Shown: one piece after another, positions 47,659 to 59,125 of the stretch
How the letters are laid out: every line of letters starts with the position of its first letter
Numbering within the stretch: the first letter of the stretch is position 1
Notes under the pieces: generated by a model
Told to the model about the DNA's origin: nothing
Database searches by the model: none
The model's input: only the letters and a program-made list of their open reading frames with translations
From: Amborella trichopoda
Taxonomy: Eukaryota; Streptophyta; Magnoliopsida; Amborellales; Amborellaceae
Direction of reading: 5' to 3'
DNA: 64,000 nucleotides
NCBI RefSeq assembly: GCF_000471905.2
Contig: NW_006496564.1
Location: 1,699,630 to 1,763,629 of the forward strand
Position numbers and translations under genes: made by a program

Positions 47659-49249
47659 AATTAGGCTCTAAACATGGGTGGATGCCCAAAAACTATCCTA
47701 ATTGATGATAGTTACAATTTATTTGAATTAAAATAAATTCTAAAAATGAGCGCAAAATAATACATAGAATTTCAAAACAGACACTGCTGCTGCCCTAGAA
47801 CGTGTGTGATTTTCCATGGATGATCCAGGGGTGCTTTGTGCCCATTTGACATAATGATAATTACTTTCTTTTAAGGCTCGTCATGACGATCGATTTGATA
47901 CCAACTTCGAGCCACGGATCGTGTTTTTAAGACATGAACATGCGACTTGAAATTCATGCGAATCTTGGAAACTTCGGATCGATCGTATGCTCATATCTTG
48001 ATGTTTCTTCATGATTTCTTTGTTGTATTGCACTAAGCATGCCGTCACGATCACGTGGCAACAAACACAGCTCTATTTCGTGCCCGGACGAAGATTTTAC
48101 AGTCATGGGTTTTTAGACTGAATCTGAATTTAAACAGCCGGAATTTGCAACAATTTTATCTACTTCGCGCGTAAAATTCGACCGTCATCGCGCACAGGGT
48201 TTGGACCAATGGTAGCCCTAGACCTTCTGCACGTGATGTAACTAGTCTCGTGTCAATCCAATGCCCAAGAGTCGTGATATGGTCGCTCGAGCGAGATGTG
48301 TCACTATTGAATTTCCTCCAACTTCCTTCATGAATTATCAACTTTTCTCTAGCTTTTCTCTCGGGCGTTGTCACGGGGTATGCCACATATCGAAACACTC
48401 GTCTTGACAAGACGAACACGCTCACAAAAGTTTAGTGTGATCCAACTCGGGACAAGTGAAATATGGCACCCAAAAGTCACTACCCAAGATTGTAAAAATA
48501 GTCACCATTAATGGGGATTTAGTGCAGGGAGGGCGCACGAGAACAGTGTGCGGCCTACCCCTTTCCGGTTTTTTTACCCATAACTTTATCCAAAAGCACT
48601 CGATTATGCTGAAACTTGACCCAAAGGGATTTTCAATCGTGTCGAATCCAATGGCAGTGGTCCCACAACTATTTGACACACCTAAAATAGAGTTCTAGTT
48701 ACGAGATCCATTTCAGGGTATTTGAGGCTGATTTTTCTAAAATTGTTTCTGTGTTTGCACTACCTTAAACATGTCGGATTGCGACGAAACTTGGCAGGTA
48801 GCTATTTGAAGTCCGCATCAACATTTCACTTGTTCTGGGACAATTCTGAGACTATCGAGAATTCTACTGTAATTCAAGTTTAATTGACCGGCTTCTCTTT
48901 TATTCTGCATCGGGGACCCAAGGTACCAAAAAATGTTTTCAAATAGGGTGACTTATTAAGAACATAATGGGGGGAAAAGGATGAAGAGGATTTAAGAGAA
49001 AGGGGAGATAAAAAATAGAGGACCGCTTGTCAGTCCGACAGCCTTTCGACGTCATCCTAACAAATAGCCTTATGGTGGTAAAAATAATAACAATGATAAT
49101 AATAAAAATAATAAGATGTCTCATGGAAGGAATAAAGGTGGAGAAGATGACAATATATACAAGCAAAAAAAGAATAATGTAATAATGAAAGGGAAGAAAA
49201 TGAGAGATATGGAAGTAGAAGAGAAGTAGAAGATAAGAGATAGAGATGA

Positions 49250-50200
49250 GAGAAGAAGAGATGAGATTAAAGGGAGATATCATGAAAGAGATGAAGAGAG
49301 GGAGAGATTAAAAGAGAGCGTGACAGATAGAATAACAGAGAGAGAGATAGAAAGGATCAAGAGAGAAAAAATTGAGAAAGAGAGAGAAAGTGGAAATGAG
49401 AGAGAGGGAAAGAAGAGATCGAGAGAGAGAGAGAGAGAAGAGAGATAAAATGAGAGTCAGAGGGAGAGAGAGAGACTGAGAGAAAACGGGAGTTAACAGA
49501 AGAGAGAAATTGAGAGAGAAAATATGAGTGAGAGGGAGATAAAAATCGAGGGAGAGAGAGAAAGAAAAGACCGTGAGAGAGTAAAACCAAGAATAAGAGA
49601 GAGAGAGAAAGAAGGCTAAGAGAGAGTGAGAGAAAGCGAGAGGGAGAGAGAGAGAAAGAAGAGATCGAGAGAGAAAGAGTGAGAGTAAGAGAGAAATCGA
49701 GAAAGGGAGAGAGAGAGAGAGAGAATATTGAGAAAGAAAGAGAGAATAGGAGAGAGAGAGCGAGGGAGAAAGAAAATGAGAGAGAGTGAGAGAAAATTGA
49801 GGGAGAGAGAAAGAGAGAATGAGGGTGAGAGAGAAAAAGAGAAGGGGAAAGAAATAAAGAACTATGAGAGAGAGTGAGAAAAAATAGAGAACGACAGAGA
49901 GAGAAAGAAGATCGAGAGAAGGAGAGTGAGAGAAAATAAGTGAGAGTAAGAGACCAATCGAGAGAGAGATGGAGAGAGCAAGAAGATACCGAGAGAGAAA
50001 GAGAGAGAAAATCGAGAGAGTGAGAAAAAGTCGAGAGAGAAAGAGAGAATGAGAGTGAGAGAGAAAGAGAGAACAGATGAGAGAGAGAGAAGAGAAAATC
50101 GAGAGAAAAGAGAGAATGAGAGTGAAAGAGAAAAAGAGAGCGTGAAAGACAGAAAGAAAATGCGAGGGAGATAAATAGAGAAAGTAGGAGAAAATTGAGG
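49250..50200. repeat. GAGA microsatellite, about 1 kb
   Basis: GAGAGAGAAAGA-type sequence with scattered T and C. The 330-codon minus-strand frame over it is almost only Ser, Leu and Phe and reflects the CT repeat. The second copy lies at 52,440-53,340. Confidence 0.95.
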
Positions 50201-50732
50201 GATAAAGTGAGAGAAAACGAGAGTATGAGAAGAGAGAGAGTGTGTGAGAAAGAGGAGAAGGGAGAAGCTACTGGTCTGAGAGGGATAGCACAAGAGAGAG
50301 AGAAAAAGAGGGAGGGAGAGAGAGAAAGAGATGAAGGGAGGGGCACCAACAGTCAGTCCGAGATGGCTGGTAAGAGAAAGAACAAGAGGGGGAGAGAGAG
50401 AGGGACCGGTGTCTTAGCTGCATGTCCATGAGGGTTGGCGCTACAGAAAGAAAGAAGGGGTGAGAGGGATAAAGTGAGAGAAAACGAGAGTATGAGAAGA
50501 GAGAGAGTGTGTGAGAAAGAGGAGAAGGGAGGAGAAGCTACTGGTCTGAGAGGGATAGCGCAAGAGAGAGAGAAAAAGAGGGAGGGAGAGAGAGAAAGAG
50601 ATGAAGGGAGGGGCACCAACGGTCAGTCCGAGATGGCTGGTAAGAGAAAGAACAAGAGGGGCAGAGAGAGAGGGATCGGTGTCTTAGCTGCATGTCCATG
50701 AGGGTTGGCGCTACAGAAAGAAAGAAGGGGTG
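50199..50732. repeat. 267-bp recent tandem duplication
   Basis: GGGATAAAGTGAGAGAAAAC starts at 50,199 and 50,466, and both copies continue through GAAGCTACTGGTCTGAGAGG to GGCGCTACAGAAAGAAAGAA. I count about five substitutions and one 3-base difference, roughly 2%. Confidence 0.95.
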
Positions 50733-50899
50733 AGAGGGAGAAAGAGATGAAGGGAGGGCGACCGGCAGCTTAGTCGTTGGTTCGAGAGGGAAAGAGAGAC
50801 AAAGAGAGGGTGAGAGAAAGAGAGGAAGGGAGAAGGATCGACAGCTAAGAGAGAGTGGGAGGGAAAGAGAGAAAGAGAGAGAGAAGAAGAAGAAGAGAG

Positions 50900-51700
50900 A
50901 GAGGGGGACCGGGGGACTTCGCCCCCAGTCTGAGACCAAAAGAGAGAGTGAGAGAAAGAGAAAAAGAGAGGGGGATTGGTGGCTTAGCCCTCGGTCAAAG
51001 ATCAAGAGAGAGAGAGTAAGAGAAAGAAAGAGAGAGGAAGAAGAAGAGAAAGAGAGAAAGAGAGGGGGACCAAGGGCTTAGTTGCCGATCCGAGACCAAG
51101 AGAGAGAGTGTGAGAGAAAGAGAGAGAAAACCAAAAGAGAAGAAGAAGAAGAGAAAGACAGAGAAAGAGAGGGAAAGAGAGAGAAAAAGAGAAAAGACGA
51201 ACAAAAGAGATGGAGACCGAGGGCCTTGGCCTTGGTCCGAAGCTAAGAGAGAGAGTGCGAGAGGAAAAGAGAGAGAAAGAGAGAAAATTGAGAGAGAGAA
51301 AATTGAGAGGGAGAAAGAGGAAGAAGAAGAGAAAGAGAGCTAAAAGAGAGGGGGACTGAGGTCTTAGCCCCCAATCTGAAACCAAAAGAGAGAAAGTGAT
51401 AAAGAAAGAGAGAGAAAGAGAGGGGACTCGAGGGCCTAGCCCCCTGTCCGGGACTAAGAGAGAGAGAATCAAGAAAGAGAAAAAATCGTGAGAGAGAGAG
51501 AGAGATAGAAGAAGAAGAGAAAGAGAAAGAAAGAGAGGGGGACCGAGGGCTTAGCCTCCGATCCAAGACTAACAGAGAGAGTGAGAGAAATTGAGGGGGA
51601 CCGAGGGCTTAGCCCCCTGTCCGAGACCAAGAGAGTGAGAGTGAGAGAAAGAGAGAGAAAGAGAGGGGGACCAGGGGCTTAACCCCCGGTTCGAGATCAA
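50900..51700. repeat. Palindromic-core repeats in GA tract, first block
   Basis: Nine copies of a core of about 34 bases, (G)GGGGACCGAGGGCTTAGC followed by CCCCGGTCYGAGACC, separated by 25-110 bases of GAGAGAGTGAGAGAAAGAG. Each core's halves are complementary (GGGGGC/GCCCCC, ACCG/CGGT). Spacing is irregular, unlike the 59-bp array. Confidence 0.85.
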
Positions 51701-52439
51701 AAGAGAGAGAGTGAGAGAGAGAGCGAAGAAAGAGAGACAGAGGGTAAGGTTGGTTACCTAATGTGGAACTTGGGTCCGAACCGGGGACTAAGTTGGTCGT
51801 AGCCTTCTTGGTATATCCTTCAAGCTGGGTTGAGTGCTATGGTGCGAAAGTGAAGGTATAGAGTTAAGGCTTATGGACTAGGGAGTATGGAAAGTAGGCT
51901 TAAGGCATATGGAGGTAGGGGTTATGGAAGGTGAGAGTGACACTCTCGGGCATGTGGAGACACCCTCTGAGATCACGACAAAAAGCCCCTCTACCTGAGG
52001 CTAGTTCGACTTTGGCTCCCTTGCTGCATTCTGCGCCTTATGAACACACATGCGTAAGATAACCTAATAAGTGGGTCAGAAGACCTTGACTTGGCGTTAT
52101 ATGGGTGACTTATTAAGAGCATAATGGGGGGGGAAAGGATGGAGATGATTTAAGAGAAAGGGGAGATGAAAAATAGAGGACCACTTGTCAGTCTGACAGC
52201 CTTTCGACGTCATCTTAACAAATAGGCTTATGATGGTAAAAATAATAACAACGTTAATAATAAAAATAATAAGATGTCTCATGGAAGGAATAAAGATGAA
52301 CATGACAATATGTATAACCAAAAGAAGAATATTGTTATAATGAAAGGGAAGAAAATGAGAGATATAGGAGTAAAACAGAAGTAGAAGATAAGAGATAGAG
52401 ATGAGAGAAGAAGATATGAGATTAGGGGGAGAAATCATA

Positions 52440-53400
52440 AAAGAGAGGAAGAAAGGGAGAGATTAAAAGAGAGCGTGAAAGAGATAGTTGAAAGAGAGAG
52501 TAAGAGAGAGAGAAGAAAATTAAGAGAGAGAGAGAAAGAAGAAACAAGAGAGAGGGAAAGAAGAGACCAAGAGAGAGAGAGTGTGTGTTGAGACAAAACG
52601 AGAGTGAGAGGGAAAGAGATCGAGAGAGAGAGAGAGAAAGCAAGAGCGAGAGGAAGTGAGAAATTGAGAGAGAGAAAAAATGAGAGCAAGAGGGAGAGAG
52701 AAATCAAGGGAATGAGGGAAAGAAAAAATCGTGAGAGAGAGAGTGAGAGAAAATTAAGAATGAGAGGGTGAGAGAGAGAAGGTTAAGAGAGAGAGTGAGA
52801 AAAACTAAGAGGGAGAGAGAAAGAAGAGATCGAGAGAGAAAGAGAGTGAGAGAAAACGAGTGAGAGTAAGAGAAAAATCGAGAAAGGGAGGGAGAGACCA
52901 TGACGAGATCGAGAGAGAGAGAAAATCGAGAGAGAAAGAGAGAATGGGAGAGAGAGGAAGAGAAAACGAGAGAGAGTGAGCGTAAATCGAGGGGGAGAGA
53001 AAGAGAGAATGAGGGTGAGAAAGAAAAAGAGAAGGGGAGAGAAGGAGAGGACTATGAGAGAGAGTGAGAGAAAATAAAAAATGACAGAGAGAGAAAGAAG
53101 ACCAAGAGAAGCAAAGTGAGAGTAAGAGAGAAATCGAGAGGGAGATGGAGAGAGAAAGAAGAGACAGAGAGAGACTGTGAGAAAATCAAGAGAGAAAGAG
53201 AGAACGAGAGTGAGAGAGAAAGAGAGAACGAGAGATAGAGAGAAGAGAAAATTGAGAGAGAAAGAGAGAAAGAAAACACGAGGGAGATAAAGAGAGTGAA
53301 TAGGAGAAAATTAAGGGATAGAGTAAGAAAAAATGAGAGTATGAGAAGAGAGAGAGAGTGAGAAAGAGAAGAAAAGAGGGGAAGCTGCTGGTTCGAGAGG
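52440..53400. repeat. GAGA microsatellite, second copy
   Basis: Part of the second copy of the 3,157-bp duplication, matching 49,290-50,290 with changes in repeat number. Confidence 0.9.
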
Positions 53401-53509
53401 GTTGACACGAGAGAGAGAGAAAGAGGGAGTGAGAAAGAGAAAGAGATGAAGGGAGGGGCACTAGCGGTCGGTCCGAGAGGGTTGGTAAGAGAGAGAACAA
53501 GAGGGGGAG

Positions 53510-54450
53510 AAAGAGAGACAGACCAATGGCTTAGCAGTCAGTCCAAGAGGGTTGGCAGAGAGAGAAAGAGATGAAGGGAGGGGGACCGACAGCTTAGCTG
53601 CTAGTTCAAGAGGGTTGGAAAGAGAGAAAGAGAGGAAAGGAGTGAGACCAATGGCTAAGAGAGAGAGTGTGAGGGAAAAGAGAGAGAAAGAGAGAGAAAG
53701 AAAAAGAAAGAGTGGGAGGGGAAGAAGAAGAGAGAGAGAGGGGGACAAGGACCGGGGCCTTAGGCCCCGGTCTGATACTAAGAGAAAGAGTGAGAGAAAG
53801 AGAGAGAAAGAGAGGCGATTGAGGGCTTAGCCCCCGGTCTGAGACCAAGAGAGAGTGAGAGAAAGAGAGAGAGATGAAGAAGAAGAAGAAGAGAAAGAGA
53901 GGGGGACCGAAGGGTTAGCCACTGACGAGACCAAGAGAGAGAGAGTGAGGAGAGAAGAAAAGAGAAAGAATCGAAGAGAGAGAGAGAAGAAGAAGAAGAA
54001 GAAGAAGAAGAGAGAGAGAGAGAGAGAGAGAGAGAATTAGACAGAGAGAAGAGAGAAACTTAGAGAGAGAGAGAGAGGAAGAAGAAGAGAAAGAGAGGGT
54101 GACCGAGGGTCGAGCCCCCAAATTGAGACCAAGAGAGAGAGTGAGAGAGAAAGAGAGGGGGACTGAAGGCTTAGTCCCACGGTCTAAGACCAAGAGAGAG
54201 AGAGAGAAAACTGATAGAGAGAGAAAATCGAGAGAGAGAGAGGAAGAAGAAGAGAAAGAGAAGGGGACTGGGGGCTTAGCCCCCAGTCTGAGACAGAGAG
54301 AGAGTGAGAGAAAGAGAGAGAAATGAGGGGGACTGGGGGCTTAGCCCCAAATTCGAGACCAAGAGAGAGAGTGAGAGAAACATAGGGGGACCAAGGGATT
54401 AACCCCTAGTCTGAGATCAAGAGAGAGAAAGAGAGAGAAAGAGAGGGTAA
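53510..54450. repeat. Palindromic-core repeats in GA tract, second block
   Basis: About ten copies of the same core. Two are perfect palindromes by eye: GACTGGGGGC, TTA, GCCCCCAGTC near 54,266 and ACCGGGGCC, TTA, GGCCCCGGT near 53,751. The centre TTA is fixed in most copies while arm sequence varies on both sides. Confidence 0.85.
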
Positions 54451-54626
54451 GGTTGATTACCTAGTGTGTCCGAATCAGGGGCTAGGTTGGTCCTAGCCTT
54501 TTTGGTGTATCCTTCAAGGTGGGTTGAGTGCTTTGGTGTGGAAGTGAGGGTATAGAGTTAAGGCTTATGGACTAAGGAGTATGGAAAGCAGGCCAAAGGC
54601 ATATGGAGGTAGGGGTTATGGAAGGT

Positions 54627-54752
54627 GGGAGCAAAGGGTCTTAGGTTGGGAGTAAAGGGTTCTAGGTTGGGAGTGGAAGGTTCTAGGATGGGAGTGGAAG
54701 GTTCTAGGTTGGAAGTGGAAGGTTTTAGATTAGAAGTGGAAGGTTCTAGGGG
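54627..54752. repeat. 21-bp tandem repeat, 6 units
   Basis: GGGAGTGGAAGGTTCTAGGTT and close variants, six units in a row with an exact 21-bp step from 54,627. Confidence 0.95.
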
Positions 54753-54910
54753 TAATCCTCAATGGGTGAAAGTTTTTTCTCTCCTCTCTTTGGGGTGAAA
54801 AATATAGAGTCAAAAATCACCAACTAAGGGGGAAGCTCAATGCACCTCATTAATTTTTCTAACACTTTGAACTTACATCCAAATTAGGGTTGCAAATGAG
54901 CATAGGTGCT

Positions 54911-54920
54911 TATATATCAT
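54911..54920 (-). promoter_or_regulatory. TATA box of the TGGTGCACC-family LTR
   Basis: Minus strand GATATATAAGCACC about 860 bases inside the LTR start, comparable with CTATATAAGG at 9,580 in the other copy of this family. Confidence 0.6.
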
Positions 54921-55773
54921 CCCCTTGAAACAAGGGTGGATGGCTAAAAACAAGCCAATTTGTCAAATTACATGTTTTTGAATTTAAATTGAATCCCATT
55001 TTTGGGACAATTTGCCCCCACCCAGAATCTTGAAAATGACCGAATGGTCCCCAAAAAGATTCCATAGTCTATGGTGATTGTTTGGAGCCTTTTTCAAGCA
55101 CTTCTGACAACCTTCTGGCGAAAGTAACATCGTAAAAGTGACGACCTTTGCGAGACGATCATTTTGACATATGATTTGATCCTTCAATCGAGGTTTCAAA
55201 CCCTTCTTGAAATCCTGAAAAAGATGGTAAACTTGCAATCTTGAATGCTCGATATTATCTGTTTCTTGATCTTTTTTGTCAATCTTTTCATCATAGAATA
55301 GCGAGGAAGCCGCCATGATCATTTCGTGATGAAAATGGCTCGATTTGGTCGTCAGATCGGTACTTTCCAAATTGGAGAAGTTGTCGGAATACGAGATTCT
55401 GGTCGCCAAAAAATGTCCCCTTTTGTAAAGTTAAAATAAGGTGTCTTTGGTCTTACATCACATGTGAACTTTACCTCAAATCGAAGCCCTCGACGTCACG
55501 GTCGTAACGGACTCGTTTTCAAGACGATCCGAGGTAGGGGTTTTATGATACGGCTACTTGATCAAAGGGGTATCTATCTTGCAAAAATTTGTAACACGAG
55601 GTTTTTATGCAAATTCTCTCTAGGATTTCTTCCATCTCAAGCCACCATAAATCAAAATGTGTGCGTTCACTAAAATTTGGTCTTGATTAGGCTTAAACCA
55701 GGGAAGTTACAGACTTTCGAAGATGATCCCGAGTTCATAAGCCACATTTTCCAGATATGGAAACTGGTTCACC

Positions 55774-56095
55774 GAGGGTGCACCATCCAAATAAAAGAGC
55801 TGAAATTTGATATCTAGGCATTTTCAGACCTTTTGAAAATGAAAGCAAAATGGTAAATCATCTGAGACCCCGATAATAGGATTGTCGTTATGATGCACCT
55901 TTTTAGCATGTAAGGAGCCGAATTTGAAAACTACTTTTGAAAGTTGGTGGATTTTCTTAGGGAGTCAAATGCCACCCCCACATGCTTTTTGGGACTAATC
56001 TGACACCTTTCAAAATTCACTCAAAAATAAGAGTTTGTTCGATCAGTGCTTCTATTGTCCGCAGATATTTTAGTACCTATAGGCCTAAGTCTCAA
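55774..56095. other. Flank between LTR block and copia relic
   Basis: No feature recognised. It marks the outer side of the LTR start at 55,773, since it does not match the flank of the related LTR at 10,520. Confidence 0.4.
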
Positions 56096-57150
56096 CAAGC
56101 TTCCTCCTTATTCGCAGGGATACAAGTGTTAAAAAATACCCTACAACATTATGCACTTCATATTGTTTCCAATGCCCCATTGAATGATGTGAAAGTTATT
56201 GATACACCCATAGAACTTAATGTTAAACTTTCTGCACATGTTGGAGATCCTCTTCTTGAGCCCACAATGTATCACAAACTCGTAGACTCCCTTATCTATC
56301 TCATTATGACTCGCCCCGATATTACATATGATGTCCATGTTATGAGCCAGTTTGTTTAAGATCTTTGACGACCACATTTATCAGTAGTTCATCGAATTTT
56401 GCGCTATGTTCAAAGTACTTCCAATCGTGGATTATTCTTCGACTCTACATCCTATTTAGATCTTAGTACATATGCAGATGCAGATTGGACAGGTGATCCA
56501 AATACTTACCAATCTACTATAGGATTTTATGTGTTTCTTGGATCATCGTTAATATCTTGGAAGAGCAAGAAATAGGACATTGTCTCCAAGTCAAGTACTG
56601 AAGCTGAATATCATGCTATGTCATATGTTGTTAGTGAGATTGTTTGGATTCGTGCTCTTCTCGATGAATTTGGTATCTCTATTTCAAATCTCAAACATTT
56701 CTATGCAGATAACCAAAATACAATTAATATTGCACCTAATCCAGTTTTTCATAGGCGAACAAAGCATATTAATGTAGATTGTCAGTATGTTCGTGATCGC
56801 TATCTTGATGGTACATTACCTCTCCCTTATGTTACTTCTACTGCGCAAAATGTTGATATTTTCACCAAATATGTTATTAGAAACCATAATTATTTCTATT
56901 GGGCAAGCTAATGCTTTGCTCATGTCCGCATCAACTTGAGGTGGGGTATAACATATGTATATAACTTTCAGTATCATTGTGTATTTGTGTAGGGATAATG
57001 TGGTCTACATTAAATATGTATTTGTATATAAACCATTTTAGGGTTTCATTCCTTTTTCAATGAGAATTGATCGAGATTGTTTTTCTTTTTAGATTGTTCC
57101 TCAGCTTTTTATCTTCTCTAAATCTAATAAGAACCTAAAGTTTTCTAAGT
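56096..57150 (+). mobile_element. Ty1/copia relic: RT end, RNase H, polypurine tract, LTR
   Basis: Plus-strand phrases PTMYHKLVDSLIYLIMTRPD, TYADADWTGDPNTYQSTIGF, SKSSTEAEYHAMSY and RRTKHINVDCQYVRDRY are the end of copia reverse transcriptase and its RNase H. After the coding part come TTGAGGTGGGG (56,936-56,946), the copia polypurine tract, and an LTR start TATAACATATG (56,947) with TATATAAACC near 57,025. The right LTR end is unclear. It is unrelated to the gypsy elements, is broken (a few breaks), and only the 3' part is here. Confidence 0.9.
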
Positions 57151-57209
57151 TTTTTCTTTTGCTAGAGGTAGATATGGGAAATTTTATGATACTTGAGACT
57201 TTTAAGCAT

Positions 57210-57830
57210 CATTTGATTCCCTAAGAATGAGTGTTATGGGGAAGTGCCTCTCTTCGAATTGGTATATCCTGAATTTAGCATCTCATGGATATGCATACGT
57301 TATATTTCGATGGCATCTAATAAGAGACCTAGAAGATGCATGTCCACTATTTGGATTTTATTGATATTATTGTATTAGAATGATATTATTCATATAATCT
57401 TATATAGTATTAGAATATTGCATTACCATATTTATATATTGTGATATTATAGATTGTTATATATTGTAATGTAATATATATTAATTATTGTATAAGTAAT
57501 ACATATTAATTATATATTATAATATATAATTAAGTATAATTATAATTATCACATGTAATTATAGCCTAACTATAATTATATTATATTATTTATAATACAT
57601 AATTAATTATTTTATATAGATTAATATCTATTGATTCTAATATTATTGCTTTAATTGAATACACATGTTTACGTTCTGGCCTCAAAATGTGATGCAGATA
57701 TCCATGAGGAGACCGAAATCTCATCTCCAAATTGCATCCAAACTGCAAAAATGCCTTGTATCCGCGAAAATAAGTCTTCATAGTCCCATTTCTAGGGAAC
57801 CAAATGGGACCCTATGAAATTTAGATCTTT
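57210..57830. mobile_element. TIR element, GGTTCC-type ends (probable MITE)
   Basis: CATTTGATTCCCTAAGAATGAG near 57,210 is mirrored by the complement of the right side near 57,790-57,810 (CATTTGGTTCCCTAGAAATGGG). The inside is AT-rich (57,350-57,620) with no coding capacity. The left part resembles 59,400-59,540, so at least two copies of the family are present. No clear target-site duplication was found. Confidence 0.45.
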
Positions 57831-57962
57831 GCTATGAGCATTCAACTAGGAGTAAGTTCACCGTTATATATGGGCATTAGGAACTTTATTTCCTTTATTT
57901 TTGGCAATATTTGTATATTGAGTTTATGAAACACAAGGACGCCTTGAGCCTTAACAAAGAGG

Positions 57963-59125
57963 GGTTTTTTTTTGTTTTTGTTTTTTTTTGACAATATTCT
58001 ATAATTTTATTGATCGTAAATTATGACAAGGTAATCAAGCAATAAGACTATCCGATACAATCAACGGTTGAAAGAAAACACCTCTCTTAGCTAAAGAATA
58101 TGTCAGCCTTGTTTCCCTCTCTAATGATATGTCTAAACGAGATAGACCGTCCACGCATTAAGTCCATGATCTCCAACCAAATTGATCTTAATCTCTGCAG
58201 TGTTTTTAAAGTAGCATTACACCAATTGATTGCATTCAAAGAATCGCCTTCAACAACACATGGTACATGGATATTTCACTCGATAATTTTAAGGTCTTGT
58301 AAAATTGCTAACATTTTTGCTTCATTTGCCGTCTTTTCATCATTGCACCACACCAATCCCTCACAATACCCCCCACTCCCACTGGTCTTGGATTCCCAAA
58401 CGAGCTCCTATCACAATTAAGCTTAAAACTACCTTCATCGTCCTTTAGGTCTCACCTTTACTACATTCTACTACATTATGTTTATAATATTCACTTCCAT
58501 ATCTACCTTGAAGACTCTTAATCCCTTCCCTCTTTTATAACCGAAAACCATCTCCAAAGGGTATGCTGAATACGTTTCTGAATCATCTCTGTCACCATGA
58601 ATACCCCTTCAAAAACTCTCATATTCCTCTCTAAACAAACCTCCCATAAGACAGCTGCCCTCCCAATCTGAAAAATCAATGATCGAACCTTAGGTAGTCC
58701 ATCAAAGGACATATGTTCATTTATATTAACATGGCTTTGAGGATTAGTCTCCACTTTCATCACTCTCCTTACACAACAAAAACACATTAGCAAGGATTCT
58801 TCCCCTTTTCATGAGAATATATATTGTCAACGTCTTACTTTGAAACAAAACTCAAAGGAATACTTTGACTTTTTGAGGGACATGCCAAGACCAAATCTTT
58901 CATAAAGCACACCTATTCCATCATATCCTATTATGAAACAATAAGTTATAGGCAGATTTCACCAAGAAACATCCATCACTCTCAATTTCCCACACCATTT
59001 CATCGTCGTAACCTTGAAAGAGTTTCACCTTTTCCATTGCCTTGAAAGAGCTTCCCCTTTTCCAGCAAGTTAAGTAACTCAGCCAATTTTCTTATAAATT
59101 CATCATTAACTCTGTTATAAAGACA
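57963..59125 (-). mobile_element. L1-type LINE, 3' part with poly(A) tail, decayed
   Basis: In minus-strand order: an end-of-ORF2 zinc-finger region (zf-RVT) with VWEIESDGCFLVKSAYN, KIWSWHVPQKVKVFL and LMKRGRILANVFLLCK; an ERNMRVFEG segment (58.7 kb); and a plant-type RNase H domain with GSFKLNCDRSSFGNP, VEGDSLNAINW and REGNKADIFFS (58,446-58,087). An AATAAA (58,006-58,011) and a T-rich run on the plus strand (57,965-57,989) give the poly(A) tail. Decay: a TGA stands where tryptophan is usual (58,852-58,854), another TGA interrupts RNase H before NIHVPC, and a frameshift separates GSFKLN from TANEAK. The 5' part of the element is absent. Confidence 0.85.

Larger units (their letters stand above)
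33211..48945 (-). mobile_element. Element B: fossil Tat-like gypsy with antisense PMD unit
   Basis: On the minus strand: 5' LTR (45,516-48,945), PBS, leader, gag (44.34-42.24 kb), linker and protease (41.8-40.07 kb), then a plus-strand antisense unit (34.64-39.64 kb) and a 3' untranslated region reaching 33,211. No reverse transcriptase or integrase part was recognised between protease and the antisense unit, so it fits a non-autonomous derivative. It is broken (roughly ten or more breaks), although the gag frames are among the longest in the window. Confidence 0.75.
45516..48945 (-). mobile_element. 5' LTR of element B (fossil), about 3.4 kb
   Basis: The 3' end is fixed by CACCTAACCA next to the PBS. 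The 5' end is near 48,945, where minus-strand TATTTGAAAACATTTTTTGG aligns with the TGTTGGAAGGTATTTTT start of the relatives. Inside, in element sense, are a U3 with ACCCGGGACC-type phrases, a TATA box (47,655), a CT tract with hairpin array, and a U5 with GGGCAGGTATACC-type phrases. It is one of the largest LTR copies of the family here; its length is mostly repeat. Confidence 0.75.
48946..55773 (-). mobile_element. LTR block of the TGGTGCACC family, tandemly duplicated (fossil)
   Basis: The start (minus strand) is TGGTGCACCCTCGGTGAACC at 55,773, identical to the nested LTR at 10,519. A TATA box follows (54,911), then two copies of a GA/CT-rich R/U5 module: 52,103 to about 54,640 and 48,946 to about 51,945. 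Both copies begin GGGTGACTTATTAAGA on the plus strand, with a step of 3,157 bases. Between the copies lies a U5 segment (51,946-52,102) also found at 21.71-21.88 kb. No coding part is present. Confidence 0.65.

Noticed and set aside
49357-50349. 330-codon minus-strand frame, nearly all Ser/Leu/Phe
   Set aside because: It is the translation of a CT microsatellite; shifting frame gives the same composition and no start context or domain is present.
57360-57620. TATA-rich stretch, considered as promoter or matrix attachment region
   Set aside because: It is simple AT repeat inside a probable TIR element; nothing specific supports a regulatory role.
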